Made by a program: the position numbers and the translations under genes. A stretch of 64,000 nt of DNA from Pseudoalteromonas sp. S2755. GTDB lineage: Bacteria; Pseudomonadota; Gammaproteobacteria; Enterobacterales; Alteromonadaceae. The notes under the pieces were generated by a model. The model was not told the DNA's origin, made no database searches, and saw only the letters and a list, made by a program, of their open reading frames with translations. The stretch spans positions 1 to 64,000 of the forward strand of contig NZ_PNDS01000046.1 in the NCBI RefSeq assembly GCF_005886535.1. The letters run 5' to 3'. Each line of letters begins with the position of its first letter. Position 1 is the stretch's first letter. This document shows, one piece after another, positions 17,931 to 26,477 of the stretch.

Positions 17931-19541
17931 ATGCGAGGAGCACACTGCTTAAGCAAGTTGTTTAAGAATGTCTTTATTGCTTGGTTGTCTTGCACCTTTG
18001 TATTTTCAATTGTGGCTGCCCTCACTTATGTGCATCAAAAAGAGACTGCTAAATCCAACCTTACTACCGTAGCGAGTCGGATTGTATCTGACATCAACAA
18101 AGAGTTTGCTGTAGTAGACGATACCTTAAAACATGCTATCCACCTTTCTTCGAATTGTGACCCTGAGGGTCTACAGTACATGCGTAGATTGGTTTTTGAA
18201 AATCCAGGTATGAGCGAAATAGGTATAGTAGATAGTAAAGGGAAATTGGTTTGCAACTCTTTTGGGCAGCTCACTCCACCTGTTAATACCAGTGCCCCCA
18301 TAAAAAAGCCCGGGCTAAGATACTACGGTCCAGTTATTACTGACTACCTGGAGCTTCCAGCCTTTGTTCTAGCACGTACAAGAGACGATGGCTATGAAGT
18401 GAATGTGTTGATCCCTGCTCATTGGCTGAAGAGTATGCTTGATATTTCGGCTCATCATAATACCGATTTTGCTGCCTTGGTCGACAATAGCACGGGTGTG
18501 CCGATTTTTTTAAATGGTAAATACGCTTTGCCAATCCGTCAAAAACTATTTCCGTCCGCTAATAGCCGTGCAGTAGAAGCACTTTTTGATGATGGAAAAG
18601 TAAAATTTGCTTACGTTGCTGCTATTCCAAGTTTACCGCAGATGAGTTTGATTATTGCAAAAAATGACGAGCAACTAGTGAGTCTAGGTTGGTTATGGTT
18701 AATACTCTGGAGTGTTTTTTATGGCGTCTCTTGGGTTGGCCTCACTTTGTTATTAATCAGTTATGACAAGCGCCAGCTAAGCAGTAAAACACAAATATTA
18801 AGAGCATTGGCAAATGATGAGCTGTTTAACGTGTATCAGCCTCTCGTTAATTCCGAAATAAAGTCGATAGTGGGCGTAGAGGTGCTTATTCGCTGGCATC
18901 ATCCACTTGAAGGTGTGCTCGGTCCTGCTTACTTTGTTCCAGAGGCTGAGCGAGATGGTACTATTTTAGATATCTCGATAGCGCAAGTCGAAAACGCTGT
19001 GCGTGATTTGACGGACATCTTGGAAGCTCAGCCAGGCTTTAAGGTTTCTTTTAACGTTAATGGTTTACTTCTGGGTTCTAAGCGCTATATAGACGCCTTA
19101 CTCGCTGCAAAATGTCAAATATCATCGTTGACTATTGAATTAACTGAGCGCGATGTGCTGACACAAGCTCAAACAAAAACGGTACTAACTGAGCTCAAAC
19201 GTGCCGGAATAGAAATCGCGATTGATGATTTTGGCACGGGATATAGTGGTCTGCAGTACCTGCAAAGTTTTCCGATTGACCTACTGAAAATAGATCAGAG
19301 CTTTGTCGCATCGATTGGCCTAGATACTTTGCAATCCCCGGTTTTATCGGCGGTGATTGATATGGCGGAAAAGCTGGATAAAAAACTGATTGCCGAAGGG
19401 GTAGAAACTCAGGCTCAAGCAAGTTACCTAAAAAGTCGAGGAGTGAATATTCACCAAGGCTGGCTTTACTTTAAAGCATTGGAGCTGCCGCAATTGCAAT
19501 GTGAGGTAGGTAAAGCGCTGGGTGATAACAGAGTAGCTTAA
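17931..19541 (+). CDS. CSS-motif EAL-domain cyclic-di-GMP phosphodiesterase
   Basis: This 536-residue membrane protein should hydrolyse c-di-GMP in the cytoplasm under control of its periplasmic part. Two membrane segments (about 13-34 and 253-277) flank a periplasmic CSS-motif domain (LSSNCDPE at 72-79, LVCNSFG at 106-112). In E. coli members of the family the Cys residues of this domain respond to the disulfide-bond system. The EAL domain follows. Its signature appears as EVLIRW at 317-322 rather than EALIRW, with DDFGTGYSGLQYL, KIDQSFV and IAEGVET all intact, so it is probably active. There is no GGDEF domain. GAGG precedes the ATG. Confidence 0.93.
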   Translation: MRGAHCLSKLFKNVFIAWLSCTFVFSIVAALTYVHQKETAKSNLTTVASRIVSDINKEFAVVDDTLKHAIHLSSNCDPEGLQYMRRLVFENPGMSEIGIVDSKGKLVCNSFGQLTPPVNTSAPIKKPGLRYYGPVITDYLELPAFVLARTRDDGYEVNVLIPAHWLKSMLDISAHHNTDFAALVDNSTGVPIFLNGKYALPIRQKLFPSANSRAVEALFDDGKVKFAYVAAIPSLPQMSLIIAKNDEQLVSLGWLWLILWSVFYGVSWVGLTLLLISYDKRQLSSKTQILRALANDELFNVYQPLVNSEIKSIVGVEVLIRWHHPLEGVLGPAYFVPEAERDGTILDISIAQVENAVRDLTDILEAQPGFKVSFNVNGLLLGSKRYIDALLAAKCQISSLTIELTERDVLTQAQTKTVLTELKRAGIEIAIDDFGTGYSGLQYLQSFPIDLLKIDQSFVASIGLDTLQSPVLSAVIDMAEKLDKKLIAEGVETQAQASYLKSRGVNIHQGWLYFKALELPQLQCEVGKALGDNRVA

Positions 19542-19558
19542 CCACTCTGTTACTTTTA
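19526..19558. terminator. Probable bidirectional terminator between the EAL gene and the GH13 gene
   Basis: TAACAGAG (19526-19533) and CTCTGTTA (19545-19552) form a perfect eight-pair stem overlapping the EAL gene stop, followed by a short T-rich stretch. The genes on either side converge here. Confidence 0.55.
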
Positions 19559-19571
19559 ATAGACCCTAAAA

Positions 19572-21191
19572 TCAAATAACCTTAGCGAAGTAGCAACCAA
19601 ATGCATCAAGAGTGAGTACATTTGCGCTTGCCGTGCCACTTAGGTGCTTCAGGTCGCACTGCATTAATGCAACTTCAGGAAGTGTCACGCTTTGCTGAGT
19701 AGCGGCTAAGTTGAATGCGCACAGCAGTGTCTGGGTTTGTGTTTTACGGTAAAAAGCTAATACTGGCTCTGGAGTATCAATAAACTCAATATCGCCTGTT
19801 TTTAGTGCAGGTTGCGCATTTCGCCACTGTAAAAAAGCTTGATAGTAGCTGAGCGTTGAATTGTCATCTACTGCCTGTTCGTCTACTGCTCGTAGCGCAT
19901 GCGCTTCAGAAACTGGTAACCAAGGCTTAGATTCTGAGAATCCAGCATTGGTTTTTTCTTTTGTCCACGGAAGCGGCGTTCTACAGCCATCACGGCCTTT
20001 AAAGTTTGGCCAGAAGGTAATGCCATATGGGTCCTGCAGCTCCTCGAAAGCAACGGTGGCTTCGCCAAGTCCAAGTTCTTCGCCTTGATACATACAGACG
20101 CTACCGCGCAATGAACCGAGAAGGGCGGTGAGCATTTTGACCTGCGTATCGTTCACCTTGCCATCTACACTCCAGCGACTTGCTACCCGTTCTACATCGT
20201 GATTTGCAAACGCCCAACATGGCCAACCTTCGGTCATGACTGACTCTAGGCGAGAAACCGTTTCTCTGATGTACTTTGCACTATAATCGCTAGTTAGGAG
20301 CTCAAAGCTATAACCCATGTGTAGCTTGTTACCATCGGCTGTGTACTCTGCCATTGTTTGCAAAGAGTCTTCTGAGCTTATCTCACCCAAGCTAACTGTG
20401 CCTGGGTATCTATCTAATAAGGCACGGATCTCTTCCATGAACAGTAAGTTTTCAGGTTGTGTATTGTTGTAATAATGGTACTGAAAAGCATAAGGGTTGT
20501 CTTCGCTAAAGCCACGACCTTGACGAAGCTCAATAGGCTTAGCTGGATTATCCCTAAGCTGCTTGTCGTGAAAACAGAAGTTGATGGCATCTAGTCTAAA
20601 TCCATCAACGCCTTTTTTAAGCCAAAATTCGACGTTGTCTAGTACGGCTTTACGCACTTCAGGGTGATGAAAGTTAAGATCCGGCTGCTCAGTTAAGAAG
20701 TTATGCAGGTAATATTGGCAACGTCTAGGCTCCCACTGCCAGGCAACACCGCCAAAAATGGATAGCCAATTGTTTGGTGGACTGCCGTCTGGATTGGCAT
20801 CGGCCCATACATACCAGTCTGCTTTGTCGTTTGTTTTGTTTTCACGACTTTCGACAAACCAAGGGTGTTGATTTGAGGTATGACTAAGTACCTGATCAAT
20901 GATGATCTTAATATCACGGTTATGTGCTTCACTGATAAGCGTGTCAAAATCTTCGATAGTGCCGAACATAGGATCGATATCGCGATAATCGCTAATATCA
21001 TAGCCAAAGTCTTTCATTGGTGATTTAAAAAATGGTGAAATCCATACTGCATCAACACCAAGCGACTTAATGTAGTCTAGTCGCTGAATAATACCTTGTA
21101 AGTCGCCAATACCATCTGCGTTACTGTCCTGAAAGCTACGTGGATATATTTGATAGATAACCGCGCCTTTCCACCATTCATTATTTGCCAT
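19572..21191 (-). CDS. Alpha-glucosidase / oligo-1,6-glucosidase, GH13
   Basis: This 539-residue cytoplasmic glycoside hydrolase should release glucose from maltose or malto-oligosaccharides. It has the GH13 core from the first residues (WWKGAVIYQIYPRSFQD), with nucleophile Asp201 in DGFRLDAINF, acid/base Glu270 in SLGEISSE, and Asp332 in FANHDVERV. There is no signal peptide. The overall pattern fits the GH13 glucosidases common in marine Alteromonadales, although an exact specificity cannot be read. GGAGAAAG precedes the ATG. It is divergent from the TonB receptor gene across a 635-base region with two ATACGTAT palindromes, which suggests shared regulation. Confidence 0.92.
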   Translation of the reverse strand: MANNEWWKGAVIYQIYPRSFQDSNADGIGDLQGIIQRLDYIKSLGVDAVWISPFFKSPMKDFGYDISDYRDIDPMFGTIEDFDTLISEAHNRDIKIIIDQVLSHTSNQHPWFVESRENKTNDKADWYVWADANPDGSPPNNWLSIFGGVAWQWEPRRCQYYLHNFLTEQPDLNFHHPEVRKAVLDNVEFWLKKGVDGFRLDAINFCFHDKQLRDNPAKPIELRQGRGFSEDNPYAFQYHYYNNTQPENLLFMEEIRALLDRYPGTVSLGEISSEDSLQTMAEYTADGNKLHMGYSFELLTSDYSAKYIRETVSRLESVMTEGWPCWAFANHDVERVASRWSVDGKVNDTQVKMLTALLGSLRGSVCMYQGEELGLGEATVAFEELQDPYGITFWPNFKGRDGCRTPLPWTKEKTNAGFSESKPWLPVSEAHALRAVDEQAVDDNSTLSYYQAFLQWRNAQPALKTGDIEFIDTPEPVLAFYRKTQTQTLLCAFNLAATQQSVTLPEVALMQCDLKHLSGTASANVLTLDAFGCYFAKVI

Positions 21192-21313
21192 GCACTTTCT
21201 CCAGGCTATGTGCGTGTTTATTCTGTGGTCGTGCTGAGTATCAAGTAAATACGATACTAGGCACTTTCACCACTAATTTTGCCAAAGAATACGTCATGCT
21301 CATGGGGCTGTAA

Positions 21314-21339
21314 AAAACCTGCATACGTATGCAGGTTTT
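21314..21339. promoter_or_regulatory. 26-bp perfect palindrome, probable maltose-regulator operator
   Basis: The core CCTGCATACGTATGCAGG is flanked by AAAA and TTTT, giving a perfect palindrome centred between 21326 and 21327. Because both flanking genes point away from it, a terminator would have no use here. An operator for the divergent GH13 gene, about 120 bases away, fits better. A related ATACGTAT site lies at 21684-21691. Binding by the LacI-type regulator at 32325-33344 is an inference from proximity. Confidence 0.65.
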
Positions 21340-21681
21340 GTTGGGGAAATTTATGATAAGTCATTTACATAATTTTATTTTATAAAATAAATTTACCAAT
21401 ATTGGCCTACAAAAGGGAATAACCAGATAAATAAGGCTTTACAAGACTAAATTTTTGGTAAGACCAATTTAACTTGAGTAAGTCGTTAGATAACACAGAA
21501 GATGTGGTTTGATGTTCAGTCAACAATAATAGTCCGTGAAAGTTAAGATTTAGTGAAATTAAAGCAGGTAAATAAATGTTGTCGGTCTTATGACCTTAAT
21601 AAGTAAAACTATATATTTATCATTAGGTTGAGCTTTATTTCTGTAAAAAGCCTGTAAATTTCGTTGAAATGCACTAGCTTT

Positions 21682-21729
21682 GAATACGTATGCATAAAGT
21701 TGTTTACAAATTTAATCAGCCGCTAGTAT
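21682..21729 (+). promoter_or_regulatory. Operator and promoter of the TonB-receptor gene
   Basis: GAATACGTATGCAT at 21682-21695 repeats the ATACGTAT core of the upstream palindrome. Just downstream are TTTACA (21703-21708) and TAGTAT (21724-21729), spaced 15 bases apart, which could serve as -35 and -10 boxes. The spacing is shorter than ideal. Confidence 0.5.
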
Positions 21730-21826
21730 TTGACTGACAACAACTGTGCTCGTTTGTTTTTTCATCAGTTTGCACGCCAGATGAACAAATCGCACAATAT
21801 AATATGGTTAATTGGGATAAAACATT

Positions 21827-24685
21827 ATGTCTAAGTTCAAACCGAGTATGCTAACGCTTGCGCTGATTGCTGCAGGTGTGAGCCATGCTGCTCCTGTTGA
21901 AGATAACACTGCTAATAATGAAGAAAATAACGTTGAGGTGATCGAAGTCCGAGGTATCTCGCGCAGCATCATCGCCTCAATAGATAAAAAAAGATTTAGC
22001 GACACCATTGCAGAAGTAGTTGATGCTGGAGACTTAGCTTCCTTACCTGACGTGTCAATTGCTGACTCGTTAAGCCGATTGCCTGGGATCACAGCGGTAA
22101 GAGCAAGCGGACAATCTTCGCAACTTAATATTCGCGGGATGAACGGCGACTTTATTCAAACCACATTAAACGGACGTGAGCAGGCGAGTACCAGTGGGTA
22201 TACCGCAGGTAGTCGCTGGATTTCATTCGACCAATATCCGTCAGAATTAATTAATCAAGCCGCTGTGTATAAATCACCAAAAGCGTCGCTGATTGAAGGC
22301 GGTGTTGCGGCTACGGTTGAACTTAAAACGGCAAACCCTCTCGATGCTGAAAAAGAACATAATTTTAATTCTTCGGTAAGATATTCCTACAATGATGCAG
22401 CGTCAGATGTGGGGGCGGATTCAACAGGCGAACGTATTAGTTTTTCATACCGAGGTAAATTCCTAAATGAGACACTTGGTTTTGCCATTGGTGGGGCGTA
22501 TCTAAACCAACCAAATAATGCAATTGATATCTCAGCGCATGCTCCTACACGCTCTCAAGATTTTGATGGTGATGGTACTGAAGAGCGCTCAGTTAATGGC
22601 TTTCAATATCGCTCAGCCAAAGGCAGTGATGAAAGACTTGGCCTGTTAAGCACCTTGGTGTATCAGCCAACAGACGCATTCAAAGTCCAATTTGATTATT
22701 TCCATTCTAAGTTTGAATCGGAAGATAAAAAGAGCGGCTTAAATATTGAAGGGTTTTCAAAAGATATTAACTCGTTGTATACGGTTGACAATGCAGTTGT
22801 TAAAGACGGCTTTCTAGTTGCTGGGGATGTCACTATTACAGATCCAAATGGTCCATGGGTTGAGATGCGCTCTGAAGACCAATCAACGGACTCAACCACC
22901 GACAGCTTTGGCTTAAACTTGCAATACACGACAGATTCGTGGGAAGTAAACTTCGACTGGGCTCATAGTGAAGGGGAAAAAACGCGTAGAGATATGATTG
23001 CTTCAATGCATGCATATGAATACGGTACTTCCACACTGGAAGATGGAACGTTAGTTAACACTTGGCAAGAATTAAGAAATCAAACGTTTTCTTTTGAACA
23101 AAGAGAGAAAGACTCACCACTGTTAACACTTGGCAACGGGTATACTGACCTATCTAATATGCGACTGGGTGATTGGGAACAATTCCCTCACAAGTACACA
23201 GACGAGTTAGATAGCGTTAAAGTTGATTTTAAATATTTTATTGAGAACAGCTTTATTTCTTCAATTGAGGTCGGTGCACGCTGGTCCGAACGAGAATTTA
23301 CTGATCAGCGCTCGACATTTAGATGGGGTGCACGTGAAGGTCAAAATGGTTATCAGTTACCGGATGGCACTATCGTCACGAACAAAGGCTGTGAGTTTAA
23401 TGATCAGAACCACCCGTGTATTCCTCACGATTTGACGGGGTATGTCTCGGTTAGAGATACACGGGGCTTTCAATACTTGGAATTAGATCTTGAAGGTATC
23501 GCTGATGAGGTATTTGGTCCAGGTAACTATGACGCGCAACAAACTTGGGGTCATAACTGGACACTTATTGAAAGTGGAGCTGTTCGAGAAGAAGTGTTAG
23601 CTGGTTATATTATGGCTAACATTGATACCGAAATTGCTGACATACCAGTGACGGGTAATTTTGGTGTTAGAGTTGTAAGAACTGATACGAAATCAATAGG
23701 CATTCAACAGATCCAAGGCGATGAAGTTGGCGACTCAATCATTGATGACAATGGCGTTGAAAGAACCGATTATCGCCATGTTAATTATGGTCCTGAGTAT
23801 ACAGATACATTGCCTTCATTAAACCTCAATTTCAGAGTGAGTGACACTGACCAAATTAGGTTTGCAGCTGCGGAAGTTATTGGCCGCCCACCTGTCTACC
23901 AGCTTAGAGGTGGTGCAGGTTCTTGGGCTGACACCGCAAATGATGGTACTAGTCCTCGTTATAATGTGTGGTCAAAAGGTAACCCAAATTTAGACCCGTT
24001 TAGAGCGACTCAAATTGATTTATCTTATGAGCGTTACTTTGAAGATGGTGGTGCTTTTGTTGCCGCTATATTCTGGAAAGATATTGAATCTTTGATTGAA
24101 AGCATCACTTATCAGGAAGGTGAAGTTGACTGGGCTGATATTGGCTTAGAGGTACCAGATGGGTTCGTTGCGGGTCAATACCAAACGACTCAGAACAATG
24201 ATCAAGGTGGATACATAAGAGGTATTGAGCTTGCTTATACCACGATGTTTGATAATTTACCGGGCATCTTTTCGGGCTTAGGTTTTAACGCTAACTATTC
24301 ATATACTGAGAGCGAAACAACGGTGGATGGCGGTGGTAACTTCCCTGATCAGCAATTGCCGCTCCCAGGTCTATCAAAAAATGTTTGGAGTGCGACGGTA
24401 TTTTGGAACATAGACTCGTTCACAACACACCTGAATATCCGTTACCGTGATGAGTATGTGTATGAAGGGGCTTCACCTGGTGGCTCTTCTCTAGCTTGGG
24501 CTGATGAATATACTGTGGTTGATTGGCAGGCATCGTACAACTTTGAGAATGGTTTGGAAGCCGTCTTACAGGTTAATAACCTAACTGATGAGCCAAATAC
24601 CACTAACTATGGTACTGCACTTGCCACTGGTGAGTACAAAGAGTTTGGTCGCCAGTATTATTTAGGGTTTAACTATAGCTTCTAA
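21827..24685 (+). CDS. TonB-dependent outer-membrane receptor, probably for maltodextrins
   Basis: This 952-residue protein should import malto-oligosaccharides across the outer membrane using TonB energy. It has a signal peptide (cleavage near SHA-AP, residue 22). The plug domain contains SLPDVSIADSLSRLPGITAVR and LNIRGMNGDFIQTTLNGREQ, typical of the carbohydrate receptors of Alteromonadales, Xanthomonads and Caulobacter. The C-terminal barrel ends YYLGFNYSF with the terminal Phe required for outer-membrane assembly. Substrate is inferred from the neighbouring GH13 and GH15 enzymes. It has its own operator-like site and terminator. Confidence 0.93.
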   Translation: MSKFKPSMLTLALIAAGVSHAAPVEDNTANNEENNVEVIEVRGISRSIIASIDKKRFSDTIAEVVDAGDLASLPDVSIADSLSRLPGITAVRASGQSSQLNIRGMNGDFIQTTLNGREQASTSGYTAGSRWISFDQYPSELINQAAVYKSPKASLIEGGVAATVELKTANPLDAEKEHNFNSSVRYSYNDAASDVGADSTGERISFSYRGKFLNETLGFAIGGAYLNQPNNAIDISAHAPTRSQDFDGDGTEERSVNGFQYRSAKGSDERLGLLSTLVYQPTDAFKVQFDYFHSKFESEDKKSGLNIEGFSKDINSLYTVDNAVVKDGFLVAGDVTITDPNGPWVEMRSEDQSTDSTTDSFGLNLQYTTDSWEVNFDWAHSEGEKTRRDMIASMHAYEYGTSTLEDGTLVNTWQELRNQTFSFEQREKDSPLLTLGNGYTDLSNMRLGDWEQFPHKYTDELDSVKVDFKYFIENSFISSIEVGARWSEREFTDQRSTFRWGAREGQNGYQLPDGTIVTNKGCEFNDQNHPCIPHDLTGYVSVRDTRGFQYLELDLEGIADEVFGPGNYDAQQTWGHNWTLIESGAVREEVLAGYIMANIDTEIADIPVTGNFGVRVVRTDTKSIGIQQIQGDEVGDSIIDDNGVERTDYRHVNYGPEYTDTLPSLNLNFRVSDTDQIRFAAAEVIGRPPVYQLRGGAGSWADTANDGTSPRYNVWSKGNPNLDPFRATQIDLSYERYFEDGGAFVAAIFWKDIESLIESITYQEGEVDWADIGLEVPDGFVAGQYQTTQNNDQGGYIRGIELAYTTMFDNLPGIFSGLGFNANYSYTESETTVDGGGNFPDQQLPLPGLSKNVWSATVFWNIDSFTTHLNIRYRDEYVYEGASPGGSSLAWADEYTVVDWQASYNFENGLEAVLQVNNLTDEPNTTNYGTALATGEYKEFGRQYYLGFNYSF

Positions 24686-24704
24686 TTAGTTGCAAGCATC
24701 CATG

Positions 24705-24740
24705 GCCACCAAAGTAACACCTGCTTTGGTGGCTTTTTTA
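24705..24740 (+). terminator. Intrinsic terminator after the TonB-receptor gene
   Basis: GCCACCAAAG (24705-24714) and CTTTGGTGGC (24724-24733) form a perfect ten-pair stem followed by six T residues. Confidence 0.95.
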
Positions 24741-24843
24741 TAATCGCTCATAGCGCAATGAGTGGTTATCATCAATTATCTAAATTGATATGTTTGTTTC
24801 ACTTTCAATACATGGTTTTTAATAGGTTTAAGGTGCGAAGGCG

Positions 24844-26358
24844 ATGAAAAATCAGAAAATAGTGATTTTAGGTGGTGGAACTGCAGGTTGGATGGCCGCG
24901 AATATGATGGCAAAAAGCTGGGCAGATAAAGCGATAGAAATCACTGTGGTTGAATCTTCTAGCATCGGAACTATTGGTGTTGGTGAAGGGTCTACTCCGC
25001 AGTTCAAAGGATTTATGGACTATTTAGGTATCTCGGAAGCCGAGTGGATGCCGGCTTGTAATGCGACCTATAAAAATGGCATTCGGTTTATAGATTGGTC
25101 GACAAAACCTGGGTTTTCTAGCTATTTTCACCCATTTCCTGCACAACCTGACGACTACAGTGCACCGGCTTTTTTTCATAACAGCTTTGTTCGGCGTAAG
25201 GCGATTGACGTAGAGGGCCACCCAGACCACTTTTTTTTAGCGACTCACTTGGCTGATTTAAATAAATCCCCAATTGCTGCAGAAAGCTTCCCATTCGAAA
25301 TTAATTATGGTTATCACTTTGACTCTGCTTTGCTAGGCCAGTTGTTGGCTCGCAAAGCGGCTGAGTTTAATGTAAAACACATTGATGCCACAATTACCGA
25401 CGTTCGAAAACACCTTGATGGTGATATTGCGGCACTGATAACGTCTGATGGTACAGAAATCGCTGGTGATATCTTTATTGACTGCTCGGGCTTCAAAAGT
25501 TTACTGCTACAACACACTTTAGGTGTGGGTTTTGAGTCATTTGAGTCCAATTTATTTAACGATGCTGCGGTCGTTATACCTACCAAGCAACTTGACACTA
25601 TTCGCTCCGAAACACAATCTGTTGCGCGTCAATTTGGGTGGTCTTGGCACATTCCACTAACGAACCGTATCGGTAATGGTTATGTTTATAGTCAGCGTTA
25701 CTGCGATGCGGATCAAGCAGAAACTGAGCTAAGGGCTGCTTTGGGTTTGTTGGACTCAGAAGTAGAAGCTCGGCATATAAAAATGAAAGTCGGGCAAGTT
25801 AAAGCGCACTGGAGTAAAAACTGCATAGCGATTGGTTTATCTCAGGGCTTCATAGAGCCATTAGAAGCAACCGCTTTGCATATAGTCCAAGAAACCGTTC
25901 AAAGTTTCATTGAATGCTACCAAGATGCGGATTTTACCGATGGTAACAGAGATAAACACAACCGCGCTTTGAGCGAACGGTATCAGGCTATTCGAGACTA
26001 TATCGTCGCTCATTATCGTGTGAATAGTCGTACTGACACCAACTACTGGCTTGATAATGCCAACAATAACCACTTATCGCGGTCACTCTATCAAATTTTA
26101 CAGGCTTGGGTTTCTGGTAACAACTTATCGGATGAATTAGTTCGCCAAAACGTTGATCAATATTACCCTTCAGTCAGCTGGCATTGTTTATTGGCAGGTT
26201 ATGGTATCTACCCAGAACAATCTCAGCTTAAGTCAGGCAATGCCCTAGCAAACCAACATAGCATCGAAAAAGTGAATGATTTCATCAGACGATGTGGATT
26301 GAATTTTAAAGATCACCGAATGGAGCTAGAAAGCTTTGTGGCAAATGTTCACAAGTAA
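24844..26358 (+). CDS. Flavin-dependent (tryptophan-type) halogenase homologue
   Basis: The 504-residue protein belongs to the FADH2-dependent halogenase family of PrnA. It has the FAD-binding GGGTAGWM at 10-17, and the halogenase motif WSWHIP at 266-271 (consensus WxWxIP). The catalytic Lys is present as Lys77 in TYKNGIRF, and the second active-site residue as Glu341 in EPLEATALHI. All hallmarks are intact. Family members are repeatedly found beside TonB receptors in polysaccharide loci of this kind of bacterium, where their substrate is unclear; tested ones accept indoles. No biosynthetic cluster lies nearby. It sits between the receptor and the amylase, in the same direction. Confidence 0.9.
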   Translation: MKNQKIVILGGGTAGWMAANMMAKSWADKAIEITVVESSSIGTIGVGEGSTPQFKGFMDYLGISEAEWMPACNATYKNGIRFIDWSTKPGFSSYFHPFPAQPDDYSAPAFFHNSFVRRKAIDVEGHPDHFFLATHLADLNKSPIAAESFPFEINYGYHFDSALLGQLLARKAAEFNVKHIDATITDVRKHLDGDIAALITSDGTEIAGDIFIDCSGFKSLLLQHTLGVGFESFESNLFNDAAVVIPTKQLDTIRSETQSVARQFGWSWHIPLTNRIGNGYVYSQRYCDADQAETELRAALGLLDSEVEARHIKMKVGQVKAHWSKNCIAIGLSQGFIEPLEATALHIVQETVQSFIECYQDADFTDGNRDKHNRALSERYQAIRDYIVAHYRVNSRTDTNYWLDNANNNHLSRSLYQILQAWVSGNNLSDELVRQNVDQYYPSVSWHCLLAGYGIYPEQSQLKSGNALANQHSIEKVNDFIRRCGLNFKDHRMELESFVANVHK

Positions 26359-26403
26359 CTTGGTATTAATCGTTATAAATAAAATCTAATAAAGGGTCTG
26401 TCT

Positions 26404-26415
26404 GAATACATATGT
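26404..26415. promoter_or_regulatory. Weak maltose-operator-like site before the amylase gene
   Basis: GAATACATATGT at 26404-26415 resembles the GAATACGTATGC site upstream of the TonB receptor and contains the palindrome ACATATGT (26408-26415). It lies about 60 bases before the amylase start. Confidence 0.4.
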
Positions 26416-26477
26416 GATGGGTTCAGTACGTTCGTTTACGCAAGTAGACTCTTTTAAAACAGCATTATGACAACACT

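Larger units (their letters stand above)
21192..21826. other. Regulatory region between the divergent GH13 and TonB-receptor genes
   Basis: The 635-base region contains no supportable gene. It holds a 26-bp perfect palindrome (21314-21339), a second ATACGTAT site (21684-21691) and a promoter-like pair downstream of the second site. The stretch 21360-21660 is AT-rich, and I see nothing definite in it. Confidence 0.7.

Noticed and set aside
24844..26358. Halogenase as part of a natural-product cluster
   Set aside because: No NRPS, PKS, chromopyrrolate or other biosynthetic genes nearby; the context is starch use.
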